From: Chromatocurvus sp046260765
GTDB lineage: Bacteria > Pseudomonadota > Gammaproteobacteria > Pseudomonadales > Halieaceae
Direction of reading: 5' to 3'
DNA length: 64,000 nt
Assembly: GCA_046260765.1 (NCBI GenBank)
Contig: JBHEOO010000015.1
Location: 1-64,000, forward strand
Under the pieces are notes generated by a model, which saw only the letters and a program-made list of their open reading frames with translations, was not told the DNA's origin and did no database searches. Both the position numbers and the translations under genes were made by a program. Below are positions 9,785-18,005 of this stretch, piece by piece (the first letter of the stretch is position 1; every line of letters starts with the position of its first letter).

Positions 9785-10857
9785 CGCAGCTTCAACGTGG
9801 CCAGTCCGATCAGGACCAGCATGACGGTGATAATCCAGAAGCGCACGATGACCCGCGGCTCCGGCCAGCCCTTGAGTTCGTAGTGGTGGTGAATGGGGGC
9901 CATGCGGAAAATACGCTTGCCGGTCAGCTTGAAGGAGGCCACCTGCAGGATCACCGAGACGGTCTCAAGCACGAATATCCCGCCCATGATGAAGAACACG
10001 ATTTCATGGCGCGTGATGACGGCGACCGTACCCAGCGCAGCACCGAGCGCCAGTGCACCCACGTCGCCCATAAAGACCTGCGCCGGATAGGTGTTGAACC
10101 AGAGGAAGCCCAGGCCGGCACCGGCAATGGCACCACAGAAGACGGCCAGCTCACCGCTGCCCGCGACGTAGGGAATGTTGAGGTAGTCAGCAAAATCGAC
10201 ATGTCCGGTGAGATAGGCAATCAGGCCCAGTGCGGTGCCCACCAGCACCGTGGGCAGGATGGCGAGGCCGTCGAGACCGTCAGTGAGGTTGACCGCATTG
10301 CTGGACCCCACAATCACGAAATAGGTCAGCACGATAAACAGCAGACCCAGCTCGATGATCACGTCCTTGAAGAACGGCACGTAAAGCTGCGTGGTGACCG
10401 GCACATCCACCACGAAGTAGAGAAACAGTGCAGCAGAGACACCGATCACGGACTGCCAGAGATATTTCCAGCGCGCCGGCAGGCCACGTGAATCCCGCTC
10501 GACCACTTTGCGATAGTCGTCTACCCAGCCCACCGCGCCGAACAGACCCGTAACCAGCAGCGCGACCCACACATACAGGTTCGACAGATCCGCCCACAGC
10601 AGCGTGCTGACGGCGATGGCAACCAGTATCAGTGCGCCACCCATGGTCGGCGTTCCGGACTTGCCGAGATGGGTCTGCGGACCGTCGTTGCGTACGGCCT
10701 GTCCCACCTGGTAGTGATTCAGACGCCGTATCATCACCGGGCCGACCATCAGGGAAATCAGCAGGGCCGTCACCGCCGCGAGAATCCCGCGCAGGGTCAG
10801 GTACTGGAACACCGCGAAGAAAGACTCGTAACGCGTCAGAAAATCGGCGAGCAGCAT
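9781..10857 (-). CDS. mraY: Phospho-N-acetylmuramoyl-pentapeptide transferase MraY
   Basis: MraY makes lipid I at the inner membrane by transferring phospho-MurNAc-pentapeptide to undecaprenyl phosphate. The 358-residue polytopic protein starts MLLADFLTRY at 10857 and shows the family motifs SGTPTMGGALIL, WVDDYRK (catalytic Asp pair), SNAVNLTDGLDGLA and FRMAPIHHHYELKGW. The start overlaps the murF stop by one base (TGATG); a longer in-frame extension to 10959 lies inside murF and is not homologous. Confidence 0.97.
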   Translation of the reverse strand: MLLADFLTRYESFFAVFQYLTLRGILAAVTALLISLMVGPVMIRRLNHYQVGQAVRNDGPQTHLGKSGTPTMGGALILVAIAVSTLLWADLSNLYVWVALLVTGLFGAVGWVDDYRKVVERDSRGLPARWKYLWQSVIGVSAALFLYFVVDVPVTTQLYVPFFKDVIIELGLLFIVLTYFVIVGSSNAVNLTDGLDGLAILPTVLVGTALGLIAYLTGHVDFADYLNIPYVAGSGELAVFCGAIAGAGLGFLWFNTYPAQVFMGDVGALALGAALGTVAVITRHEIVFFIMGGIFVLETVSVILQVASFKLTGKRIFRMAPIHHHYELKGWPEPRVIVRFWIITVMLVLIGLATLKLR

Positions 10858-12224
10858 CAGCACGACTGCATCTCCTCTGGCTGCAGCGCGGCAAGCACCT
10901 GCTCCATTGCGGCGCCGCGCGAACCCTTCACCAGCACCGTCGCCGCGCCTGCACTCCATTGTCCTGCAGCAGCGATGGCCTCCTCGTTGCAGGCAAACCA
11001 GCTCGCTCCTGCACCAAACGCCTCGGTCGCAGCCTGCGGCGCTGCACCCACCCCCACGAGAGTCTCGATCCCCTGCTCCCTGGCATAGCGCCCGACTTCG
11101 GCATGCGCGTCCGCGCTCTGCTCCCCGAGCTCCAGCATGGCACCGAGAACCAGCACCCGCGGACCACTGCAGCGGCCGAGTACATCAATCGCGGCACGAA
11201 CGGACGCGGGATTGGCGTTGTAGGCATCATCAATCAGGCTGATACCACCCCGACCCTGGCGGCGCTGCAGGCGACCCTGTGTGGGCTGCACCTCGCCCAG
11301 TCCCTCGGCGATATCCGCGACTGACATACCGCAGGCTATCGCCGCAGCCGCTGTTGCCAGCGCATTGCTGACGCTGTGTTCACCGGGCACCGGCAGCACG
11401 ACCTGAGCGCTATGGCCCGCGTGCTGCAGCGCGAAGCGACAGTGGTCAGGGCCGAGCTCAATGGCCGACGCACTCACTGACGCCAGCGCCTGCAGACCGT
11501 AGCTGATGACCCGGGCGCCGGTGGTCCGGGCGCGGTCGGTCCAGGCGCGGGCAAAGGGTGAGTCCGCATTGACAATGGCAACGCCATCCGGCGCCAGCCG
11601 ATCGTAGATTTCACCCTTCGCATCCGCGACCGCCTGCAGACTGCCGAAGCCCTCCAGGTGTGCGGCAGACGCGTTCAGTAACAGGGCGATATCGGGCGTC
11701 GCAAGACGACACAGGTAATCGATGTGGCCGGTACCGCGGGCGCCCATCTCCACCACCGCAATACCGTCATCAGGAGACAGTCGCAGCAGCGTCAGCGGCA
11801 CGCCGATTTCGTTATTGAAATTACCGGCCGTGGCCAATACCCGGGCACGGCGCGCCAGAACCGTGGACAGCATGCCCTTCACCGATGTCTTGCCGCAGCT
11901 TCCTGTCACAGCGATGAGCTGACCGCTGAACCTGCGGCGATTGCAGGCGGCCAGTTGACCGAGTGCTGTCAGCACATCATCGACGACAAGCTGCGGCAGC
12001 GGGATATCCTGCACCCGCGAAACCAGTGCCGCGGCGGCGCCCCTGGCAGCGGCATCCGCCAGGAAGGTGTGTCCGTCAACACGGGAGCCAGGCAGGGCGA
12101 CAAACAGATCACCCGGCATCACGCTGCGGCTGTCGATGGCAACCCCACGCACCTCGGCATCCGCTCCGTGGTGCCGGACGCCTGCCGCCGACGCGAGTTG
12201 TGACAGTCTGTAACCCCGCATCAT
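10857..12224 (-). CDS. murF: UDP-MurNAc-tripeptide--D-Ala-D-Ala ligase
   Basis: MurF joins D-Ala-D-Ala to UDP-MurNAc-tripeptide, completing the pentapeptide. The 455-residue protein shows an N-terminal uridine domain (RGVAIDSRSVMPGDLFVALPG), the P-loop AVTGSCGKTSVKGML, the ligase stretch VVEMGARGTGHI and DDAYNANPASVRAAID in the third domain. ATG 12224 overlaps the murE stop (ATGATG context); ATG 12221 is equally possible. Confidence 0.96.
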   Translation of the reverse strand: MMRGYRLSQLASAAGVRHHGADAEVRGVAIDSRSVMPGDLFVALPGSRVDGHTFLADAAARGAAAALVSRVQDIPLPQLVVDDVLTALGQLAACNRRRFSGQLIAVTGSCGKTSVKGMLSTVLARRARVLATAGNFNNEIGVPLTLLRLSPDDGIAVVEMGARGTGHIDYLCRLATPDIALLLNASAAHLEGFGSLQAVADAKGEIYDRLAPDGVAIVNADSPFARAWTDRARTTGARVISYGLQALASVSASAIELGPDHCRFALQHAGHSAQVVLPVPGEHSVSNALATAAAAIACGMSVADIAEGLGEVQPTQGRLQRRQGRGGISLIDDAYNANPASVRAAIDVLGRCSGPRVLVLGAMLELGEQSADAHAEVGRYAREQGIETLVGVGAAPQAATEAFGAGASWFACNEEAIAAAGQWSAGAATVLVKGSRGAAMEQVLAALQPEEMQSC

Positions 12225-13726
12225 GATGTCGCGCCCTGACCCGGCGTCGTGTTGCGCAATGCGACCTGCGCCTCAGCAAGATCCGAGAACGGATGTTTCT
12301 CTGCGCCGATCACCTGGTAATTCTCATGGCCCTTGCCAGCGATCAGTACACAGTCTCCCTCTTTTGCCGTCGCGATCGCACTGCGAATGGCCTCCGCGCG
12401 ATCCTCCACGAGGCTGTAGTTGCCGCTGCAGCCCGCGGCCACATCGTCCATTATCGACGCCGGCTCTTCATGTCGCGGGTTATCGGATGTCACGTAAACA
12501 ACATCGGCAAAGGCACAGGCAATGCAGCCCATCGCGGCCCGCTTGCCGCGATCGCGATCGCCGCCGCAGCCAAACACCACCAGCAGACGACCGCGCACAT
12601 GATCCCGCAGCGCGGACAGGGCCTTTTCCAGTGCGTCCGGCGTATGCGCGTAGTCAATCACCACCTGAACACCCCGGTCGTTGGGTACAGTCTGCATGCG
12701 CCCTGGAACTGCGGTGAGCTGCGGCAGTTCGGCAACCACCTGATCAAATTCACAGCCGGACAGAACGGCCGCAGCGATCGCCGCGGCCACATTGGCAAGA
12801 TTAAACGCGCCGATCAACGCACACTGTATGTTTGCGTCGCCCCAGGGCGTGCTCAGCTGCGCCTGCAGGCCGGACCGGGTGTACCGGGCATCAGACAGTC
12901 GAATCGACGCCGCCGCATCACCTTTTACCGAATACGTGAGAATGTCATTGCGAGCGGCAATGCGCGCAATCAGGCTGCTCGCCGCAGGGTCATCCTTGTT
13001 GATCACCGAATGCTGCAGGCCCGGCATAAGGAAAAGGCGCAGTTTAGCCTCGGCGTAAGCCGCCATGCTGCCGTGATAGTCGAGATGGTCCCGCGACAGA
13101 TTGGTGAAAACGGCGGTGTCGAACTGCACCCCATTGACCCGCCCCTGAACCAGCGCATGGGAGGACGCCTCCATGACCACGGCAACTGCGCCGGCCTCGC
13201 GCCAGGTCGCCAGCTGCCGCTGCAGCTCAATGGCATCGGGCGTTGTATTCAGCGCATCTGCTGGTGTGCCGTACAGACTGGCACCGATGGTGCCAATAAC
13301 GCCACAGGGAAAGCCACAGGCGCGCAACAGCTGGCCCGTCAACTGGCTGACCGTGGTTTTGCCATTGGTGCCCGTTACACCTGTCATGCGCAGATGGCGA
13401 CTGGGCTCGCCAAAGAATCGGGCGGCAATATGGCCCAGCTGCTGCTGCAGTCCGGACTTTTCTATAACGGGGACATCTGCCGGGAAGTCCTCCGGGGCGA
13501 TGGTTGGCTCGGCTACTACCGCAACCGCACCCCGGGACACGGCCTGGCGGATAAAATGCCGGCCGTCATACCGATCCCCGGGCAGTGCGAAAAACAGGTC
13601 GCCGGGGTTTATCTGCCGACTGTCACTGTTGATGCCGGTGACGCTGATGGCAGGGGCGCTGTCGCTTTCGAGCAGAGCGGACAACAGCACGCCGTCGGCA
13701 TTGAAAAGCTGGCGCGAGGCGATCAT
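12221..13726 (-). CDS. murE: UDP-MurNAc-L-Ala-D-Glu--meso-diaminopimelate ligase
   Basis: MurE adds the third stem-peptide residue. The 501-residue product has SDSRQINPGDLFFALPG in the uridine domain, the P-loop TGVTGTNGKTTVSQLTGQL near 118-136, and DNPRHEEP in the C-terminal domain. The DNPR signature marks meso-diaminopimelate specificity rather than lysine, as expected for a Gram-negative. The start overlaps the ftsI stop by 4 bp. Confidence 0.97.
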   Translation of the reverse strand: MIASRQLFNADGVLLSALLESDSAPAISVTGINSDSRQINPGDLFFALPGDRYDGRHFIRQAVSRGAVAVVAEPTIAPEDFPADVPVIEKSGLQQQLGHIAARFFGEPSRHLRMTGVTGTNGKTTVSQLTGQLLRACGFPCGVIGTIGASLYGTPADALNTTPDAIELQRQLATWREAGAVAVVMEASSHALVQGRVNGVQFDTAVFTNLSRDHLDYHGSMAAYAEAKLRLFLMPGLQHSVINKDDPAASSLIARIAARNDILTYSVKGDAAASIRLSDARYTRSGLQAQLSTPWGDANIQCALIGAFNLANVAAAIAAAVLSGCEFDQVVAELPQLTAVPGRMQTVPNDRGVQVVIDYAHTPDALEKALSALRDHVRGRLLVVFGCGGDRDRGKRAAMGCIACAFADVVYVTSDNPRHEEPASIMDDVAAGCSGNYSLVEDRAEAIRSAIATAKEGDCVLIAGKGHENYQVIGAEKHPFSDLAEAQVALRNTTPGQGATS

Positions 13727-15468
13727 GGCGTGACCCTCTCGACAGCGGCGACATCCTGCGCCGGCGGCATTGCAGGCAGCTGGGAAGGCGCAACATCCAG
13801 CAGGCGCAGAACGCCACTGGCCACCCGGGCGAACACCGGTGCCGCGGCGGCGCCGCCACCGTAGTTGTCACCTTTGGGTCTGTCCAGCACCACCACGGTG
13901 ACAAAGCGCGGCTCATCGATCGGCGCCACGCCGGCAAAGAGTGCAATGTACTGATCCTGCAGATAACCCCCGGCACCCACCTTGTGTACCGTCCCGGTCT
14001 TGCCGCCCACCGCGTAGCCTTCAACGCGTGCCTTGCGCGCGGTGCCGTTCTCCCCGGTGACTCTGTGCAGCACGTCGAGCACCTGCCACGCGGTGTCACT
14101 GCTGATAACGCGCCGGCCCGGACGCTCGCCCTCGTCGACCCGTAGCAACGATATCTGCGGCAGAATGCCGCCACTGGCAAAAACGCTATAGGCACGTGCG
14201 AGCTGCAGCGGTGTTGCCGTGAGCCCGTAACCGAACGCCAGGGTGACCTGCTCGATCGGACTCCAGCGCCGACGCGATGGCAGCTGCCCCGCGCTCTCGC
14301 CCGGGAAGCCGGTACCCGTGGTCTCGCCGATACCGAAGCGGCGAAAGACCTCCCACACCGGTTCGTGCCCAAGCGCCAGAGACACCTTGGTGACGCCGAC
14401 CTGACTGGATTTCTCGATCACCCGCGACAGGGTGATTTCACCGTAATTACTCGGGTCGGGCAGTACCTTGCGGCCCACCCGAATGCGCCCGGGCGAGGTA
14501 TCGATCAGCGTTTCTGTCGTGAACTCGCCACTCTCGAGGGCGGCCACCAGGGTCAGCGGCTTCATCGTTGAGCCCGGCTCAAACACGTCCGTCATTGTCC
14601 GGTTGCGGGTCGCACCCGGCGTCAGCGCTTCGCGATCGTTCGGGTTGTAGGCGGGATCCGATACCATCGCCAGGACTTCACCGGTACGACTGTCCAGCGT
14701 GACGATAGAGCCCGACTCGGAACCAGTGACCTGCATGGCCCGCTGCAGCTCGGTGTGAAGAAGATACTGCAGCCGCAGGTCGATGCTCAGCTGCAGCGGC
14801 CGCCCGGGCTGCGCCTCCTGAATCACGCCGATATCCCGCACCGCCTCACCGTGAAGATCCTTGATGTACTGCTTGCGGCCGGCAACGCCGCGCAGCCAGT
14901 CGTCGTAGGCCAGCTCGAGGCCCGCAATGCCGGTGCCGTCGACGTTGGTGAAGCCAACCAGCTGTGCCGCCACCTCACCCGCCGGATAAAAGCGCCGGTA
15001 TTCACGCGTCCAGTGAACACCCGGAGTGCGAAGATCGAGTATCCGGCGCGCCGAGTCCGGCTCGTGGTGACGACTGAGGTACATGAAGCGCTTGCCACTG
15101 TACTGCGCCAGCCGTGTGTTCAGCTCGTCGACGCGGATACCCAGCGCAGAAGCGAGGGGCGCAAGTTCAGTGACCGTCGACAGTACCCGCGGATCCGCCC
15201 ACAGCGATATCACCGGCGTGCTGACCGCCAGCGGCTCGCCGCGGCGGTCAGTGATAAGGCCACGGTAGGCCGGTATCTCGGCGGTGCGAACGGAGCGCAT
15301 AGCGCCCTGGCTCTTGAGGAACTCCCGACCGCCCTCCAATTCCAGCACCTGCAGAAAAAGAATCCGCCCGGCCAGAGAGGCAAACAGCACCACGACAACG
15401 CCGAGAATCACATACAGGCGCCACTCGTAGCTCACGCGCTGGGAGCGCTGTGCGCGCTGGCGGCTCAT
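13723..15468 (-). CDS. ftsI: Septal peptidoglycan transpeptidase FtsI (PBP3)
   Basis: FtsI is the class B penicillin-binding protein that cross-links septal peptidoglycan with FtsW. The 581-residue product starts MSRQRAQRSQRVSYEW, has one N-terminal membrane helix (about 19-41), a pedestal domain with AYRGLITDRRGEPLAVS, and a transpeptidase domain carrying the active-site motifs GSTMK (SxxK), KSSQVG (an SxN-type motif with Gln in the last place) and VGGKTGTVHK (KTG). ATG 15468 overlaps the ftsL stop as ATGA. Confidence 0.97.
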   Translation of the reverse strand: MSRQRAQRSQRVSYEWRLYVILGVVVVLFASLAGRILFLQVLELEGGREFLKSQGAMRSVRTAEIPAYRGLITDRRGEPLAVSTPVISLWADPRVLSTVTELAPLASALGIRVDELNTRLAQYSGKRFMYLSRHHEPDSARRILDLRTPGVHWTREYRRFYPAGEVAAQLVGFTNVDGTGIAGLELAYDDWLRGVAGRKQYIKDLHGEAVRDIGVIQEAQPGRPLQLSIDLRLQYLLHTELQRAMQVTGSESGSIVTLDSRTGEVLAMVSDPAYNPNDREALTPGATRNRTMTDVFEPGSTMKPLTLVAALESGEFTTETLIDTSPGRIRVGRKVLPDPSNYGEITLSRVIEKSSQVGVTKVSLALGHEPVWEVFRRFGIGETTGTGFPGESAGQLPSRRRWSPIEQVTLAFGYGLTATPLQLARAYSVFASGGILPQISLLRVDEGERPGRRVISSDTAWQVLDVLHRVTGENGTARKARVEGYAVGGKTGTVHKVGAGGYLQDQYIALFAGVAPIDEPRFVTVVVLDRPKGDNYGGGAAAAPVFARVASGVLRLLDVAPSQLPAMPPAQDVAAVERVTP

Positions 15469-15800
15469 CGCTCCAGCACCCGCAGGTTGTCGACTGCTGG
15501 CGCCTGCATCGACAGTTCGCCCTCGGCCACCTGCTTGACCCGGTAGTGCGACGCCCAGGCGCTTTGCTCCAGCAACAGCCGACTGTATTCCTCGTCCAGG
15601 TACCAGCGCGCTGCCTCGAGATCCTGCAGCTGCGCATAGAGCTTGCGGCATTCGTGGGTGGCATAGATGGTGGCAAAACTCGATATCAGGCACAGCGTCA
15701 TGACGCCCGCGCAACGCCAGACGCTGCGCAGGTCAACGCAGGGCAGCGCGCGGCCCACATCCGCGGCATCCCGGGTTGCCTGTGAGCGCGACGCGGCCAT
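15465..15800 (-). CDS. ftsL: Division protein FtsL
   Basis: FtsL is a small bitopic protein that forms a coiled coil with FtsB and activates FtsWI. The 111-residue product has a cytoplasmic N-terminus, one hydrophobic segment (CAGVMTLCLISSFATIYATH, about 30-49) and a following heptad-like stretch with CRKLYAQLQDLEAARWYLDE. The weak sequence conservation is usual for FtsL; its identity rests mainly on size, topology and position between rsmH and ftsI. Its start overlaps the rsmH stop by one base. Confidence 0.9.
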   Translation of the reverse strand: MAASRSQATRDAADVGRALPCVDLRSVWRCAGVMTLCLISSFATIYATHECRKLYAQLQDLEAARWYLDEEYSRLLLEQSAWASHYRVKQVAEGELSMQAPAVDNLRVLER

Positions 15801-16717
15801 CAGGCCACTTTCTCCGCGATACGCATGATCGCGCTGCGAGCGCGGGGATTCACTGCGACTTCTTCTGCGCTGGCGCGAACGGCCTTGCCAACCAGTCGGA
15901 GCGGGCGCACCAGCTCACTGTCCTGCACCGGCAGACCGCGCGGCAGCGGCCTGCCACGCGATTGGTCGCGCATGTAGCGCTTGACGATACGATCCTCAAG
16001 TGAATGAAAGCTGATGACAACCAGTCGTCCGCCCGAGGCCAGCAGATCCAGCGCCGAGTCCAGCAGCAGACGCAGGTCGTCGAGCTCACGGTTGATCCAC
16101 AGGCGTATCGCCTGAAAAGAGCGGGTTGCCGGGTGCTTGTGTTTTTCCCAGCGCGGGTTGGCCTCACTGACGATGCGCGACAGCTGGCCGGTGTGTGTGA
16201 TGGGCGTCCCGGCGCGTTCCCGGACAATCGCAGCGGCAATACGGCGCGCGAACTTCTCTTCGCCCAGCTCGCGCAGCACGTGCATGATGTCAGCCTCATC
16301 CGCCCGCGCCAGCCACTCGGCGGCGGTTTCGCCACGGCTGTTATCCATGCGCATATCGAGGGGGCCATCGTGCTGGAAGCTGAAACCACGCTGCCCCTCA
16401 TCCAGCTGCGGACTTGAAACACCAAGGTCCAGCAGAATACCGTCCAGTGGAGGCAGATTATTGGCCAGCAGGTGCGCCGGCAGATCAGCAAAGGAGCCGC
16501 GGTAAAACGACAGGCGCGGCTCCGACTGCATCCATTGTCGTGCCAGCCCCTCCGCCTGGGGATCCTTGTCCACCGCGAGCAGACGCCCATCGGCATTCAG
16601 GCTGTCAAGAATCCTGCGGGAATGGCCGCCGCGCCCGAACGTCCCGTCGACATAGAAGCCGTCGGCGGTGGTGACCAGCGCGCTGACAGCCTCCCGCAGC
16701 AGAACTGTTTCATGCAT
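15800..16717 (-). CDS. rsmH: 16S rRNA m4C1402 methyltransferase RsmH
   Basis: RsmH N4-methylates C1402 of 16S rRNA in the ribosomal P site using SAM. The 305-residue product begins MHETVLLREAV and has the SAM-binding GTFGRGGHSRRIL (about 26-38), DGILLDLGVSSPQLD, and the C-terminal SFHSLEDRIVKRYM. ATG 16717 is preferred because an AGGT ribosome site lies about 8 nt upstream; a GTG at 16726 directly adjoining the mraZ stop is an alternative. This is the second gene of the dcw operon. Confidence 0.95.
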   Translation of the reverse strand: MHETVLLREAVSALVTTADGFYVDGTFGRGGHSRRILDSLNADGRLLAVDKDPQAEGLARQWMQSEPRLSFYRGSFADLPAHLLANNLPPLDGILLDLGVSSPQLDEGQRGFSFQHDGPLDMRMDNSRGETAAEWLARADEADIMHVLRELGEEKFARRIAAAIVRERAGTPITHTGQLSRIVSEANPRWEKHKHPATRSFQAIRLWINRELDDLRLLLDSALDLLASGGRLVVISFHSLEDRIVKRYMRDQSRGRPLPRGLPVQDSELVRPLRLVGKAVRASAEEVAVNPRARSAIMRIAEKVA

Positions 16718-16726
16718 GGACGACAC

Positions 16727-17182
16727 CTACAGGGTCAGCGACATGAGTTCGTCCGGCAATTCCTCGCCATTACCGGACTCCAGCAATGCCTGATCGCGCT
16801 CCGCGAACCACAGGGCCTCAGACCACAGCTCCAGCCTATTGCCCTGACCCACGACCACGAGCTTCTTGTCCAGCTGCGCGTATTCACGCAGCGACTGCGG
16901 CAACAACATGCGGCCGTTGGCATCCAGGTCGAGGTCGGTGGCATAGCCCAGGGTCAGGCGCTGGAAACGGCGAATAGCATTTTTCATGGCGGGCAACGCC
17001 TGCACCTCTTTCTCGAAGCGCTCCCACTCCGGCAGGGGATAGATCACGAGACAGGTCGCCTGGGTATCGATGGTCACAACCATCTTGCCACCACACAGCT
17101 CGGCAAGGGGCTCGCGCTGGCGCGCCGGCATCGCCAGGCGACCCTTCGCGTCCATATTGATGTGCTGCACCCCTCGGAACAC
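16727..17182 (-). CDS. mraZ: Transcriptional regulator MraZ
   Basis: MraZ is a ring-forming AbrB-like DNA-binding protein that represses its own dcw operon. The 151-residue product starts with a GTG codon (MFRGVQHINMDAKGRLAMP) and contains two SpoVT/AbrB repeats, with DAKGRLAMPARQRE near 10-23 and the second copy DANGRMLLPQSLRE near 85-98. A GGGGGA ribosome site precedes the GTG. The frame is open further upstream, but MraZ homology starts at FRG. It heads the operon, next to the operator described at 17192-17246. Confidence 0.95.
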   Translation of the reverse strand: MFRGVQHINMDAKGRLAMPARQREPLAELCGGKMVVTIDTQATCLVIYPLPEWERFEKEVQALPAMKNAIRRFQRLTLGYATDLDLDANGRMLLPQSLREYAQLDKKLVVVGQGNRLELWSEALWFAERDQALLESGNGEELPDELMSLTL

Positions 17183-17191
17183 CCGAAATCC

Positions 17192-17246
17192 CCCACGTCT
17201 CCGGCAGTTTTCCCACAAAACGCCAGAATTACCCACTTATCACCAC
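17192..17246 (-). promoter_or_regulatory. MraZ operator: 10-bp-periodic TGG(G) boxes
   Basis: On the minus strand GTGGG occurs at exact 20-bp spacing (17232-17236, 17212-17216, 17192-17196), and the intermediate 10-bp positions hold GTGGT (17242-17246) and CTGGC (17222-17226); the position at 17202-17206 is TGCCG. This matches the known MraZ operator, direct TGGGN boxes separated by 5 nt, between promoter and mraZ start. The sequence therefore predicts autorepression of the whole dcw operon. Confidence 0.8.
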
Positions 17247-17254
17247 TTATTGAC

Positions 17255-17284
17255 ACTATAGGTCCGCGGGAAAGCCACTGTCAA
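17255..17284 (-). promoter_or_regulatory. Probable sigma-70 promoter of the mraZ/dcw operon
   Basis: On the minus strand a perfect -35 TTGACA (17284-17279) is followed after 18 bp by TATAGT (17260-17255). The implied start near 17248 lies at the edge of the MraZ boxes, so bound MraZ would block early transcription. No transcription data are available; the call rests on sequence and position. Confidence 0.75.
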
Positions 17285-17479
17285 GGAAAGCAGGACATGA
17301 AAAATTCTTTAATTTCAGCTAATTAGATACGACTCTACGAGGAAGCGGCCCGCGGGGCAAAGCTCGCTGCAGGTAAATAAGGCAGAAAAACAGACAGCTA
17401 AATCTGCCTCTTGAGTAATCACTTTAAGTGTCAGTCTTTTTTGTTGTTAAACGGCAGGAAAATCAAACTGAATCCGTCT

Positions 17480-17501
17480 AAAAACGCGCCATTGCAGCGC
17501 G
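17480..17501 (-). terminator. Rho-independent terminator downstream of rnpB
   Basis: On the minus strand CGCGC (17501-17497 region) and GCGCG flank a 7-nt loop and are followed by five Ts (17484-17480). It lies about 50 nt past the RNase P RNA 3' end. The remaining AT-richer stretch between here and the dcw promoter (17285-17479) shows no gene or repeat that I recognise. Confidence 0.7.
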
Positions 17502-17552
17502 CACTATCCACACAGGACGCGGCGAGTAGCGCTGTGCAGAACTGATAAATTA

Positions 17553-17918
17553 AGTGAGTCGGTCGATAAGCCGGGTTCTGTCGTGGACGATCATTCCTCT
17601 GGGACAGATGTCGCCATCCGCCTCTAGCGACCTACCCGAATCCACCGCGGGCCGCGGCACATGGATTCCTATTTGGTCTTGCTCCAGGTGGGGTTTACCA
17701 TCGCCGTGCCTGTTGCCAGCCACGCGGTGCGCTCTTACCGCACCTTTTCACCCTTACCCCTGCGCGCCCGTGGGCGGATGCAGAGGCGGTATCCTTTCTG
17801 CTGCACTTTCCGTAGGCTCACGCCCCCCAGGCGTTACCTGGCACCCTGCCCTGTGGAGCCCGGACTTTCCTCCCCCGACGCTCAATGAGTGCCGGGAGCG
17901 ATCGCCTGACCGACTCGG
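17553..17918 (-). ncRNA. rnpB: RNase P RNA (bacterial type A)
   Basis: This is the catalytic RNA of RNase P, which matures tRNA 5' ends. The minus strand starts GAGTCGGTCAGGCGATCGC and soon has the conserved GAGGAAAGTCCGGGCTCC segment (near 17878-17862) and the CAGGGTGCCAGG stretch. It ends with AGAACCCGGCTTATCG before GACCGACTC, which pairs with the 5' end to form helix P1. Length of about 366 nt is normal. Exact ends are set from P1 pairing and may shift by a few bases. The place between rsmI and mraZ is the same as in Pseudomonas. Confidence 0.95.
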
Positions 17919-17923
17919 CGCAC

Positions 17924-17952
17924 AGCCTAACCGCGGCACCGCGGGTGCGCAA
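17924..17952 (-). promoter_or_regulatory. Candidate rnpB promoter
   Basis: On the minus strand TTGCGC (17952-17947) and TAGGCT (17929-17924) are separated by 17 bp and lie about 7 nt before the inferred RNase P RNA 5' end. Both hexamers are imperfect, so the assignment is moderate. The 12-bp tandem repeat begins 5 bp upstream. Confidence 0.4.
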
Positions 17953-17957
17953 GATAA

Positions 17958-18005
17958 ACTCTTGCTTGCACTCTTGCTTGCACTCTCGCTTACACTCTTG
18001 CCTAC
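17958..18005 (+). repeat. Four tandem 12-bp repeats (ACTCTTGCTTGC)
   Basis: Two perfect and two slightly diverged copies of ACTCTTGCTTGC stand head to tail between the rnpB promoter region and the end of rsmI. The rsmI stop codon (18004-18002, minus) lies inside the fourth unit. The array could vary in copy number by slippage. Confidence 0.85.

Noticed and set aside
12293..13864. Long plus-strand frame of 523 codons opposite murE
   Set aside because: It lies wholly antisense to murE and the ftsI end, has no recognisable domain, and its length follows from high GC. The same holds for other long antisense frames at 5153-6400 and 7029-8462.
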